A stretch of 12,064 bases of DNA from Nitrospirota bacterium (GTDB lineage: Bacteria; Nitrospirota; Thermodesulfovibrionia; Thermodesulfovibrionales; JdFR-88), in NCBI GenBank assembly GCA_021790695.1, contig JAJYGJ010000102.1, positions 1 to 12,064 of the forward strand, in the 5' to 3' direction. Made by a program: the position numbers and the translations under genes. This document shows, one piece after another, positions 5,129 to 11,276 of the stretch (its first letter is position 1; every line of letters begins with the position of its first letter). The notes below the pieces were generated by a model that did no database searches, was not told the DNA's origin, and was given only the letters and a program-made list of their open reading frames with translations.

Positions 5129-6802
5129 ATGCTCATGGAAAACCACCGGGAAGAAAAAATATACAGGCCGGCAGCGCTGGCCGGCGCATTGACGGGAGCG
5201 ATGTTGACCGCCGCTCTCATGGGCGTGCTCTATGCCGGGTGGAAGGCGGCCGGGCTGGCTTTCGTTCCCTTCGACGCATTCGACTGGACTGCCCGCGTAC
5301 TGCCGGGCCGGTTGACAGAGTTTGTAATCGGCTCTATGGTGGCCTTGATACAGGCCCTGCATCTTGGGGCCATATCCACTACCGCCAAACGCATGGAACA
5401 GGCGATTGGGATATTCAACTTCCTTATCGCGGGTGTCATAGGTGCGGCGATACTTTTCACTGTCCTGCGCGCGATCGGCGGACGGCTCGCCTATCCCCTG
5501 GGACTGGCGCTTGGGATGATCAGCGCCGTCCCCGCCCTGATGATCAGTCTGACAGCGGGCCGGACGGCGAAGGCGGCGCCGGCCGTCAATGCACTCTGGA
5601 TCATGCTGACCTTTCTTGCCTGGGGGGCTTCATCCGCCTGGGCTTTCCGGAGGATGACACTTTCCCCTTCCGGCCTTGCGTCCGGCGGCAGGGAGAAGCA
5701 GGGCTGCCAGGAGCAGGCCCGCGTCATCAGGATCGGCCGCCGCAGGTTCCTTGTGCTGCTTGCGGGCTATTCGACCCTTATCACGGTGAGCGGCACCGTA
5801 GTTGGCGCGCTTGCCTCCGGTCTCGGCAAAAAAGGCGGGGTATTGCGCACCGCGCCCGGCGAGCGCTGGTCCGCCGCGCACCCCCTGCCAAACGCAGGCG
5901 CGAAGGTCCTGCCCGCGCCCGGCACACGGCCGGAATTTACTCCGCTCGAAAAGCACTACCGCATTGATATCGATACGATACCGCCTGAAATCGACGGGCG
6001 CTCGTGGAGACTCAAGATCGGCGGCCTTGTCGAAAAGCCGCTCAGCCTCAGCCTCGCCGAACTCCGACGGTACGGGCCCATGCACCAGTTCATCACCCTT
6101 TCCTGCATCTCCAACCCGGCAGGCGGCGACCTCATCAGCACAACCCGCTGGACGGGAGTAAGCCTCAAGCGGCTGATCGGGGACTGGGGACTAAATCCCC
6201 GGGCCACACATCTCATGATCCGCTCGGCCGACGATTTTTACGAGGCGGTCGCACTTGACGCAATCCGTTCCGATCCCCGGATCATGCTCACTTATGCATG
6301 GGACGGGGTGCCGCTCCTCCAGGAGCACGGATTCCCGCTTCGTATTTATATCCCGGACGTCTACGGGATGAAGCAGCCCAAATGGATAGAGTCCATCGAA
6401 GCCGTCGATCATTGGGAACCAGGCTATTGGGTGGTGCGCGGCTGGGACGAGGTGGCCCGCATGAAATCCACCTCTGTAATCGATACCGTCGCGGTAAACA
6501 GCCTGATCAAATCCGAAGGCCGGACGCTCGTGCCCGTGGGAGGCATTGCCCATGCCGGCGCCCGTGGTATTTCAAAAGTGGAAGTGAAAGTGGACGGCGG
6601 GCCATGGGTGGAGGCTGAACTTCGCACCCCTATGTCAGGTCTGACCTGGGTCATATGGCGGTACAACTGGCCCTTCCAGCCCGGCAGGCACACCTTCACC
6701 GTGCGCTGTTATGACGGCAGGGGCATCCCTCAGATCACCGCGCCTCATGATCCCTTCCCCGGCGGCGCAACAGGTCTTAACAGCAAGACCCGGGAGTCTT
6801 GA
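5129..6802 (+). CDS. Membrane-anchored sulfite-oxidase-fold molybdopterin oxidoreductase
   Basis: The 557-residue protein joins an N-terminal membrane domain to an extracytoplasmic molybdenum-cofactor domain of the sulfite oxidase/YedY fold; the substrate is unknown. Hydrophobic helices lie near residues 13-36, 93-113, 120-142 and 152-173, with a weaker segment at 62-84. A cytoplasmic-looking loop then ends in GRRRFLVLLAG (203-213), which leads into a last helix to about 230. That twin-arginine-like motif resembles an internal Tat signal. The cofactor domain covers about 270-440 with the presumed Mo-ligand Cys326 (ITLSCISNPAGGDLIS). It is followed by PLRIYIPDVYGMKQPKW and an Ig-like dimerisation domain to about 540 (VEVKVDGGPW, WPFQPGRHTFTVR). 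Start choice between ATG 5129 and ATG 5135 is uncertain because neither has a clear Shine-Dalgarno. No separate haem-b partner gene is adjacent; the fused helices may serve as the anchor. Confidence 0.92.
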   Translation: MLMENHREEKIYRPAALAGALTGAMLTAALMGVLYAGWKAAGLAFVPFDAFDWTARVLPGRLTEFVIGSMVALIQALHLGAISTTAKRMEQAIGIFNFLIAGVIGAAILFTVLRAIGGRLAYPLGLALGMISAVPALMISLTAGRTAKAAPAVNALWIMLTFLAWGASSAWAFRRMTLSPSGLASGGREKQGCQEQARVIRIGRRRFLVLLAGYSTLITVSGTVVGALASGLGKKGGVLRTAPGERWSAAHPLPNAGAKVLPAPGTRPEFTPLEKHYRIDIDTIPPEIDGRSWRLKIGGLVEKPLSLSLAELRRYGPMHQFITLSCISNPAGGDLISTTRWTGVSLKRLIGDWGLNPRATHLMIRSADDFYEAVALDAIRSDPRIMLTYAWDGVPLLQEHGFPLRIYIPDVYGMKQPKWIESIEAVDHWEPGYWVVRGWDEVARMKSTSVIDTVAVNSLIKSEGRTLVPVGGIAHAGARGISKVEVKVDGGPWVEAELRTPMSGLTWVIWRYNWPFQPGRHTFTVRCYDGRGIPQITAPHDPFPGGATGLNSKTRES

Positions 6803-6804
6803 GC

Positions 6805-6844
6805 AAGGCCAATTCAGCCATAACCTCCGCGGGGACCTTTTTTT
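6805..6844 (+). terminator. Possible intrinsic terminator after the molybdoenzyme gene
   Basis: AAGGCC (6805-6810) can pair with GGaCCTT (6833-6839, one bulged A) across a 22-base loop, and a run of seven T follows at 6838-6844. The stem is short and the loop long, so this is a weak call, but the T-run lies 36 bases after the stop codon on the correct strand. Confidence 0.35.
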
Positions 6845-6851
6845 GCCCTAA

Positions 6852-7318
6852 TGCGTATTATATGCCGCGTCCCAATTCCGGCCGCTTGCGTCAGACAGAC
6901 TGATTCTCTATGAGCCGGGCGCGGAGGTTTATGCCCGCGAGGTTGCGCCCTTTTTGCCCGGCGCAATGGAAAGGGTCCGGGGAGGAGCAATATCTGCCGT
7001 TCCATGCCCCGGTTGGAATCTATGTTTGCGCATCAAACGAAAGTTTTTACAAATTGACCGGAACGCGAGCCGCCGCGTGTACGACTGCCAATGTTTTCCT
7101 GTCCCCTGTCGTTTTCCGGGGAGGCCGCCCCATCGATCACTATTTGACACATGAATTGTCTCACCTCCAACCGGAGCAGCGGCGTGGACGGGTTGAATCT
7201 TCCTTCTGCCGGGCAGGTTCAAGGAGGGCATGGCGGAAACCGTCCCGGGCGGCGCTGCAAGTCTTCCCGTTACAAAGCGGCAGGCATACAAGGCAATGGT
7301 TTTCTCTTTTCCCGCGAT
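6852..7318 (+). pseudogene. Peptidase-MA-like zinc metallopeptidase, decayed
   Basis: This stretch has no intact gene but reads as one protein if the frame is switched twice. From 6852 frame 3 gives an N-terminal part with ILYEPGAEVYAREVAPFLPG. One extra base in the G-run at 6979-6982 moves it to frame 1, giving EEQYLPFHAPVGIYVCASNE, then NVFLSPVVF and a zinc-binding HELSHL (HExxH at 7150-7164). One missing base near 7195-7197 returns it to frame 3 with IFLLPGRFKEGMAE. There the Glu encoded at 7224-7226 lies about 20 residues after HExxH, as expected for the third zinc ligand of gluzincins. Similarity fades near 7300, where the sequence meets the 3' end of the opposing DUF3795 gene, so the C-terminus seems lost. 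A TAA at 6849 closes the frame upstream and no good start is visible. An active version would be a secreted or membrane-associated metallopeptidase; this copy is not expected to work. Confidence 0.75.
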
Positions 7319-7747
7319 TCAGCCGGCCTGCCCTTTCCCCACGACGAATTTGCCCGTGAAATATTTTTTTCTTGTCCGCCCTGCCTCTTCTATCCACCGC
7401 TCAATCCCGATCTTCTTTATCCGGCAGAGGTTATAGAGTTTTATATTATGCGGATATTGAGCGGCCCCGTCCGCGGTCGGCGCGAGATACGCGCAGGGGA
7501 AATCATCGCAGTCGCAGCAGAGCCCTACTCCCGTGGCCTTGACGCAATCGAGCGTGGCGCACCCATCGGGCAGATGGAAATGTTTGCCGTCCTGTTGGCG
7601 GCAGCCCTTGCAGGCAATTTTCTCTTTCGGCACACCCCATTTGGCGTGGACCGATTCGGCAACTTCTTCAGTCAAATTGCTCTCGTGGATCAGACAATTA
7701 AAACAGTCCATCCCGCACGGCGCGGTCAAAGCCCTTTTGTCTGTCAT
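7319..7747 (-). CDS. DUF3795-family cysteine-rich protein
   Basis: The family has no established function. The 142-residue product contains twelve cysteines, arranged as CGMDCFNC (residues 11-18), CKGC (46-49), C63, C68, a cluster at 77, 78, 80 and 85 (LCCDCDDFPC), and C108. The C-terminal PHNIKLYNLCRIKKIG motif is typical of DUF3795. The spacing suggests a metal- or Fe-S-binding cytoplasmic protein; no signal or membrane segment is present. ATG 7747 is preferred over the in-frame ATG at 7759 because GGAGG sits 5-6 bases before the former. It is the last gene of the long - strand series, 27 bases after the cupin gene. Its 3' end abuts the metallopeptidase remnant. Confidence 0.9.
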   Translation of the reverse strand: MTDKRALTAPCGMDCFNCLIHESNLTEEVAESVHAKWGVPKEKIACKGCRQQDGKHFHLPDGCATLDCVKATGVGLCCDCDDFPCAYLAPTADGAAQYPHNIKLYNLCRIKKIGIERWIEEAGRTRKKYFTGKFVVGKGQAG

Positions 7748-7774
7748 GATCTCCTCCATATATTCATCAGACCG

Positions 7775-8140
7775 TTATTTTCGCAGAAAATCTTCCCGGA
7801 CCGGCGACCACGCATCGACAGCCTTACACCCTTTTTGGCCCGCAGAAGCGGAATGCTTTGCCCCCGATGGGATGGCGATCACATCGCCCGCCTTTAGCAC
7901 CACCCGGTTTTCCTCATAGGTAAACGTCATCTCTCCTTCAAGGATCATTGTAATCTGCTCCGCCTCATGCGAATGCTCAGGAAACGCGGCTCCAGGCTCC
8001 ATCTCAAAATATGTAAGCATGGTTTTGCTCAGGCCCACGGCCCACATCACGGCCCCTGGCACCGCCGGTTTTAACGGCAAATTGTCCCTGTGATATACCT
8101 TGACCTCATTTATGCGTTTTCGTTTTTCTCTATTTTTCAT
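7775..8140 (-). CDS. Small single-domain cupin protein
   Basis: This 121-residue protein consists of one cupin beta-barrel. The first cupin motif is visible as GAAFPEHSHEAEQ...EGE (residues 50-70), with His56, His58 and Glu61 or Gln62 as likely metal ligands. The second motif contains GDVIAIPSGAKH with His96 as the remaining ligand. Proteins of this size range from enzymes (isomerases, dioxygenases) to small-ligand sensors, so no reaction is assigned. ATG 8140 lacks a close Shine-Dalgarno (GGGAGG is 13 bases away), but it overlaps the end of the 29-codon ORF by 11 bases, so coupling could supply ribosomes. The N-terminal 12 residues are strongly basic. DUF3795 follows after 27 bases. Confidence 0.9.
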   Translation of the reverse strand: MKNREKRKRINEVKVYHRDNLPLKPAVPGAVMWAVGLSKTMLTYFEMEPGAAFPEHSHEAEQITMILEGEMTFTYEENRVVLKAGDVIAIPSGAKHSASAGQKGCKAVDAWSPVREDFLRK

Positions 8141-8219
8141 CGATATGGCCAGCCTCCCTGTCCCTGTCCAGAATGATATCGGCCATGGCCTTTTTGGGCC
8201 GGCAAAAGAGCCTTTTCAC
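8130..8219 (-). CDS. Candidate small ORF, 29 aa, linking CGGC and cupin genes
   Basis: This 29-codon ORF starts at GTG 8219, which overlaps the CGGC-protein stop as GTGA, and ends in TAG inside the first codons of the cupin gene. It therefore occupies the whole 75-base space. The product begins with a basic segment (KRLFCRPKKA) and continues as a charged, helix-prone stretch (ADIILDRDREAG). AGGGGCG precedes the start closely. I recognise no family. Its exact fit between neighbours supports it; its size and lack of homology evidence do not. It might instead only carry ribosomes through to the cupin start. Confidence 0.4.
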   Translation of the reverse strand: MKRLFCRPKKAMADIILDRDREAGHIDEK

Positions 8220-8590
8220 CCGCCCCTGGATTCTTCCGGCGTTACATGCTCCTCATGCGTCCCCTGTACGATCCTTATATCCGGGCAGGCTTCCTCCAGC
8301 GCCGTTTTATATTTTTCCTTAAACGGGCAGAGGGCCTTCATGCAAAAAGAAAAATGTATGGCATCGACGCCGAAATCGGTCAGGGCGCGTATCCGTTGAA
8401 AGAGCTTTTCAGGGCCGGCAAGCGTGGGGCAGCCCGGGCAGTTTATGATGCCTGTAAGCGTCAGTCTTTCCTCTTGCGGATAAAGGGCGAACATCCCCTT
8501 GCGCCTCCTGAAGTCGGCAAGGCAACTCACGGACGAGCAGCCCGGATCCTGCGTGGCATTCGAGCATGTCAGTATTCCGATTTTAGCCAA
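8216..8590 (-). CDS. CGGC-domain protein
   Basis: The CGGC domain is a small cysteine-rich domain of unknown function, presumed to bind a metal. The 124-residue product has eight cysteines: Cys9 and Cys18 (ILTCSNATQDPGC), Cys23 (SVSC), Cys51 and Cys54 (GIINCPGCPT, the family's namesake region with P in place of G), Cys83 and Cys88 (HFSFCMKALCPF), and Cys102. The closing IRIVQGTHEEH is also typical. The start is TTG at 8590, chosen because GGAGG lies 8 bases before it and the family's N-terminal KIGILTCS follows at once. It has its own promoter-like -10 box in the 59-base gap after the second methyltransferase, so it may head a sub-operon with the cupin and DUF3795 genes. Confidence 0.88.
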   Translation of the reverse strand: MAKIGILTCSNATQDPGCSSVSCLADFRRRKGMFALYPQEERLTLTGIINCPGCPTLAGPEKLFQRIRALTDFGVDAIHFSFCMKALCPFKEKYKTALEEACPDIRIVQGTHEEHVTPEESRGG

Positions 8591-8603
8591 GTTGTCTTCC
8601 TCC

Positions 8604-8634
8604 CGCCCTTCCGGGCGAAATATGCCGGATTATA
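8604..8634 (-). promoter_or_regulatory. Putative internal promoter and leader hairpin before the CGGC gene
   Basis: On the - strand a perfect TATAAT lies at 8634-8629 with only a poor -35 (GATTTT) 17 bases further upstream. The predicted leader of about 30 bases contains a 5-base-pair hairpin, CGCCC-GGAA-GGGCG (8617-8604), with a GNRA-type loop. It sits immediately before the GGAGG ribosome site and could protect the 5' end or tune translation of the TTG-started CGGC gene. Confidence 0.4.
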
Positions 8635-8649
8635 ACAAATGCGGAAGAG

Positions 8650-9384
8650 TTAAAATCTTAATGATTTTCTTCCTCCGTAAATCGTGAAGATTCCATATTT
8701 GTAATAACAGTCCACGTCCTGAAAACCGGCTTCCTTCAATGCGCCAACCTGGTAATCAAGCGTATCGGGCTTGTTGTCAGTATTGTCCTTGTATCTGCGG
8801 ATGATGTCGCCCGGCTCCTCATCCGTAATACCTGGCGAAGCCTTCCTCTCGTCGATCCACTCCCGCCAGAGTCTCATGTAAAAGCCGTCAAGCGCGGGGG
8901 CCGGCGCGAGCACGACATCGATATTCAGGAAATACCCGCCGTCCGAAAGCATCGAATATACACGGCCGAAGAGTTCCTTTTTCTCTCCGGACGACAGATG
9001 GTGTATTGCCAGAGATGAGATAATGAAATCGAATTTTTGGCGGAGAATGTCATCCCTCGGCATCTCCTGGACGCTGGCCCGGACATAATTTATTCCCTTG
9101 AACCCTTTCAGGCGGCTTTCGGCCCTTTCAAGCATTTCCGCCGAGCCGTCAACCAGGGTGGCCGATAGTGAGCTGTCAATTTTCAGCAGTTCATGGGTCA
9201 AAATGCCGTCTCCGCATCCAAGGTCAAGTATCTTCTTTCCGGGTTTGTCCTTGATGAAATGCCGGTAAAAAGAGCCGAGTATTTCCAGCATCCTCCGGCG
9301 TTCAACCACGTAAATATCCGCCTCTTCAATAAACCTTTGGCCGAATTCGGCCCTTGCCCAGTTTGTCCTGTCGAATTCCGTCAT
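8650..9384 (-). CDS. Class I SAM-dependent methyltransferase (second in series)
   Basis: This 244-residue cytoplasmic methyltransferase moves a methyl group from S-adenosylmethionine to an unknown acceptor. Motif I is ILDLGCGDG (residues 52-60), the acidic ribose-binding position follows in LVDGSAEMLERA (77-88), and the motif IV region is FDFIISSLAIHHL (118-130) with GGYFLNID after it. The overall pattern is that of UbiE/CmoA-like small-molecule methyltransferases, without enough detail to name a substrate. Its ATG overlaps the PhzF-family stop as ATGA, so the two are translationally coupled. The C-terminus (YGIFTIYGGRKSLRF) lacks membrane character. No link to mercury methylation should be read into it. 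Confidence 0.93.
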   Translation of the reverse strand: MTEFDRTNWARAEFGQRFIEEADIYVVERRRMLEILGSFYRHFIKDKPGKKILDLGCGDGILTHELLKIDSSLSATLVDGSAEMLERAESRLKGFKGINYVRASVQEMPRDDILRQKFDFIISSLAIHHLSSGEKKELFGRVYSMLSDGGYFLNIDVVLAPAPALDGFYMRLWREWIDERKASPGITDEEPGDIIRRYKDNTDNKPDTLDYQVGALKEAGFQDVDCYYKYGIFTIYGGRKSLRF

Positions 9385-10172
9385 GGTTTCTCTCCTATCC
9401 TTATGGTGCCGGAAAGGTATGCGGCCGCCCTGCCTCCGATAGTTACCCTTTCACCCTTGTCCTCGCAGAATAGTTCTCCTCCGCGCTCTGAGAGCTGCAG
9501 CGAGTGCAATTTTTTCTTTGCGAGCCGCTGGGACCAGTATGGGACCAGCGTGCAGTGGGCGGAGCCGGTGACCGGGTCCTCGGGGATGCCCGCCCTGGGG
9601 GCGAAAAAACGTGAAACGAAATCGCTGCGTTCGCCCTTCGCCGTGACTATTACGCCTAGGAAATCCAGGGCCGCGAGCTTTCCGATATCGGGCGAGAGCC
9701 CCCTGATCTGCCGCTCATCCTCATACACTGCCAGGAGGTCCCGCGATTTTAAAGTAAGGGCGGGCCGCATTCCCAGTATTTCGGCGATATTCGAGGGAGG
9801 AGCGCAGGGCACGGGCCTGCGCGACGGGAAATCCATCACGAGCAGGTCTTTTTGCCTTTCCACCCTGAGCCTCCCGCTTTTCGTCTCGAATTCCACGCGC
9901 TCGCCTTTTTTATCCATATACTCAAAAACCGCATAGGCGCTTGCGAGCGTGGCATGACCGCAAAGGTCTATCTCCATCCCGGGAGTGAACCAGCGAAGTT
10001 CGTAATGGTTCGCTTTTTGCACCAGGAAGGCCGTCTCGGACAGATTGTTTTCCGCCGCTATGCGCCGGAGCATCAGGTCTTCCAGCCAGTTATCAAGAAA
10101 ACACACGCCGGCCGGGTTTCCGCCAAAGACCCTATCCGAAAAAGCGTCAATGACATGGTATTTGATGTTCAT
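9381..10172 (-). CDS. PhzF-family isomerase-like protein
   Basis: The family is named after the phenazine-pathway isomerase PhzF but most members have unknown substrates; they share a two-lobed diaminopimelate-epimerase-like fold and act in the cytoplasm. The 263-residue product has the N-terminal IDAFSDRVFGGNPAGVCFL, catalytic Glu46 in NNLSETAFL, GHATLASAY near residue 72 and the second-lobe PEDPVTGSAHC. All expected active-site regions are present and the length is normal. AGGA stands 5 bases before ATG 10172. It lies 18 bases after the small ORF and overlaps the following methyltransferase by ATGA. No other phenazine genes are nearby, so phenazine synthesis is not implied. Confidence 0.95.
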   Translation of the reverse strand: MNIKYHVIDAFSDRVFGGNPAGVCFLDNWLEDLMLRRIAAENNLSETAFLVQKANHYELRWFTPGMEIDLCGHATLASAYAVFEYMDKKGERVEFETKSGRLRVERQKDLLVMDFPSRRPVPCAPPSNIAEILGMRPALTLKSRDLLAVYEDERQIRGLSPDIGKLAALDFLGVIVTAKGERSDFVSRFFAPRAGIPEDPVTGSAHCTLVPYWSQRLAKKKLHSLQLSERGGELFCEDKGERVTIGGRAAAYLSGTIRIGEKP

Positions 10173-10190
10173 ATGTTTCCTTCCCCGGTT

Positions 10191-10277
10191 TCATGTCCTC
10201 GCATGGTCATTTTTTGCCGCCGCAAACGGCACTTCCACCTCAAGCCATATGTCCTTGTCATTGGCCGTATTCTTCAC
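10191..10277 (-). CDS. Candidate small ORF, 28 aa, linking methyltransferase and PhzF genes
   Basis: This 28-residue ORF starts at GTG 10277, overlapping the methyltransferase stop as GTGA, and ends 18 bases before the PhzF ATG. GGAG is 7 bases upstream of the start. The product is acidic in its centre (KDIWLEVEVPFAA) and has no recognisable domain, signal peptide or membrane segment. The coupling geometry is the same as for the 29-codon ORF before the cupin gene. It may be a real microprotein or only a means of passing ribosomes to PhzF. Confidence 0.4.
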   Translation of the reverse strand: MKNTANDKDIWLEVEVPFAAAKNDHART

Positions 10278-11047
10278 CTTTTTTCTCCGAATGCGAAGAG
10301 CCTTCTGAAACTGAACTCTATGCCCCCGCCGGTTCTGTTGTTTTCAAACTGCATGGCGAAAGCATTTTTAAAAAATTCCTGCTCCGCCTCCGGCAGCATG
10401 GCGAGATACGGCCTCAAGCCGGCCGAGCTCCACCAGTCCAAAACCTCCTTTATGGAGTTGAACGCCAGCCTGTAATCCTTGTAAAAGACTTTTACGTCTA
10501 AAAAACCCGCGTCTTTTAATAACCCCGCATACTCCTGCTTCGATACAAAACACCACGGCGATTCAAAACTCTCAAAAAACCGCTCGAAGCCAAGCTTCTT
10601 TATAGCCAGGCCCGCATATTCAAAAAACTCATGGCAGAAACCCTTTGCCGGCATCTGGAAAGCTATTCTGCCACCGGGTTTCAATGCCCTGTATGTCCGC
10701 TGAGATGCCCGCAGTTGCTCCTTAACCCACTGGAGGGCGGAATTCGAAAAGGCCAGGTCAAAGACGCCCTCAAAGTCCATCTCCTGTGCGCCGCTTTTCA
10801 GGAGCCTGAGGTTATGGACCTGCCCGGAGACCTTTCGCGCCTTTTTCAGCATCTCCCCGGAAGGATCGATCCCCAGAACGCTCCCTTTTGAGGCCAGTGA
10901 CGCGAGCTCAATTGTGAGTTTCCCTGTGCCGCAGCCAATGTCGAGCACCGAATCCGTTTCTTTCACCCGGGCAAGCCTTATCAGTTCTCTTCCAGCGCCG
11001 ACTTGCGGCGCCTTAACCGAGTCGTACTTATCGGCATCCCATCTCAT
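10274..11047 (-). CDS. Class I SAM-dependent methyltransferase (first in series)
   Basis: This 257-residue soluble methyltransferase resembles the trans-aconitate methyltransferase/BioC-like group, whose members methylate carboxyl or other small-molecule groups; the substrate here is unknown. Motif I is VLDIGCGTG (residues 34-42), followed by VLGIDPSGEMLKKAR (57-71), motif IV FDLAFSNSALQWV (96-108) and LKPGGRIAFQMP (122-133). The SNSALQW sequence is characteristic of that group. ATG 11047 has an excellent AAGGAGG 7 bases upstream. It heads the - strand gene series and is coupled to the following small ORF by GTGA. A strong intrinsic terminator stands only 35 bases before its start, so its transcription is probably controlled by read-through, or begins in the short gap. 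Confidence 0.93.
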   Translation of the reverse strand: MRWDADKYDSVKAPQVGAGRELIRLARVKETDSVLDIGCGTGKLTIELASLASKGSVLGIDPSGEMLKKARKVSGQVHNLRLLKSGAQEMDFEGVFDLAFSNSALQWVKEQLRASQRTYRALKPGGRIAFQMPAKGFCHEFFEYAGLAIKKLGFERFFESFESPWCFVSKQEYAGLLKDAGFLDVKVFYKDYRLAFNSIKEVLDWWSSAGLRPYLAMLPEAEQEFFKNAFAMQFENNRTGGGIEFSFRRLFAFGEKR

Positions 11048-11081
11048 AAACGCGCCTCCTTTAGGATCTGGATTTGCACAT

Positions 11082-11118
11082 AAAAAAGGCCGCGGGTTTT
11101 ATTGCTTCCCGTGGCCTT
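11082..11118 (-). terminator. Intrinsic terminator upstream of the first methyltransferase gene
   Basis: On the - strand AAGGCCACGGG (11118-11108) pairs with CCCGCGGCCTT (11096-11086) as an 11-base-pair stem with one G-U pair and an 11-base loop. It runs directly into T residues (stem plus tail give six T in a row, 11087-11082). It is oriented to stop transcripts arriving from higher coordinates. The methyltransferase ribosome site follows within about 30 bases, so read-through would express the operon. Its 5' arm is complementary to an upstream segment at 11176-11169. Confidence 0.8.
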
Positions 11119-11152
11119 CCGGATATCGCGTATGGCTGTCTGCTTTTTTGCC

Positions 11153-11239
11153 TTACACGGACCCTCCCGGCCACGGCCCCTTAAGGAGCCATGCGCCAAC
11201 GAGTTTCCCGGTTATAAGCAGCAGACCTTTGCCAAACAT
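11153..11239 (-). CDS. 28-codon leader peptide or small protein
   Basis: The ORF begins at ATG 11239, 7 bases after a -10-like box, and ends at TAA 11153, 35 bases before the terminator stem. The product is hydrophobic and rich in Leu and Gly, with Lys at intervals (FGKGLLLITGKLVGAWLLKG, then PWPGGSV). It contains Leu clusters (three at residues 6-8, two at 18-19) and Trp at 17 and 23. No Shine-Dalgarno is visible, so a leaderless start is implied. RNA segments within and after its 3' half form alternative hairpins with the terminator, which suggests a leader peptide sensing a codon or translation state. A free-standing membrane-active microprotein is the main alternative. Confidence 0.45.
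   Translation of the reverse strand: MFGKGLLLITGKLVGAWLLKGPWPGGSV
11169..11197 (-). promoter_or_regulatory. Alternative-pairing segments of a putative attenuator
   Basis: On the - strand, segment 1 (11197-11185, GGC, bulged G, CATGGCTCC) pairs with segment 2 (11180-11169, GGGGCCGTGGCC) as a 12-base-pair stem with a TTAA loop and two G-U pairs. Part of segment 2, CCGTGGCC (11176-11169), is also exactly complementary to GGCCACGG in the 5' arm of the terminator (11116-11109). Thus 1:2, 2:3 and 3:4 pairings are mutually exclusive, as in classical amino-acid operon attenuators. Segment 1 lies in the Gly-Ala-Trp-Leu-Leu codons of the 28-codon ORF. Confidence 0.5.
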
Positions 11240-11246
11240 GGTTATC

Positions 11247-11276
11247 AATGTAGCAGTTTCCCGGAAAGATTGTCAA
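11247..11276 (-). promoter_or_regulatory. Putative promoter of the leader/small ORF
   Basis: On the - strand a perfect TTGACA (11276-11271), an 18-base spacer and TACATT (11252-11247, 4 of 6) are followed after 7 bases by ATG 11239. The predicted transcript would start at or beside the ATG, the same geometry as at hgcA. A 10-base sequence CCGGGAAACT in the spacer (11264-11255) recurs inside the ORF (11211-11202) and could be a paired protein-binding site. Confidence 0.5.

Noticed and set aside
6929..7291. 120-codon - strand ORF as a gene
   Set aside because: It is opposite the metallopeptidase remnant and shows no domain or ribosome site.
6910..7359. 149-codon + strand ORF as an intact gene
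   Set aside because: Only its middle part carries the HELSHL-containing homology; both ends belong to other frames, so it is one piece of a pseudogene, not a gene.
7151..7897. 248-codon + strand ORF
   Set aside because: It is antisense to DUF3795 and part of the cupin gene, both of which have clear motifs; its translation has no domain-like features.
9193..9936. 247-codon + strand ORF opposite PhzF and the second methyltransferase
   Set aside because: It is a mirror of two well-supported genes; its translation is low in recognisable motifs and Ser/Arg-rich, as antisense frames often are.
8650..11047. Methyltransferases as part of the mercury-methylation machinery
   Set aside because: They are SAM-dependent class I enzymes more than 6 kb away in another transcription unit; HgcA uses a corrinoid methyl donor and nothing links them beyond the word methyl.
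11048..11276. A known metabolite riboswitch (SAM, cobalamin, c-di-GMP) before the methyltransferase
   Set aside because: I looked for the conserved core sequences of these classes and did not see them; a leader-peptide attenuator explains the pairing better.
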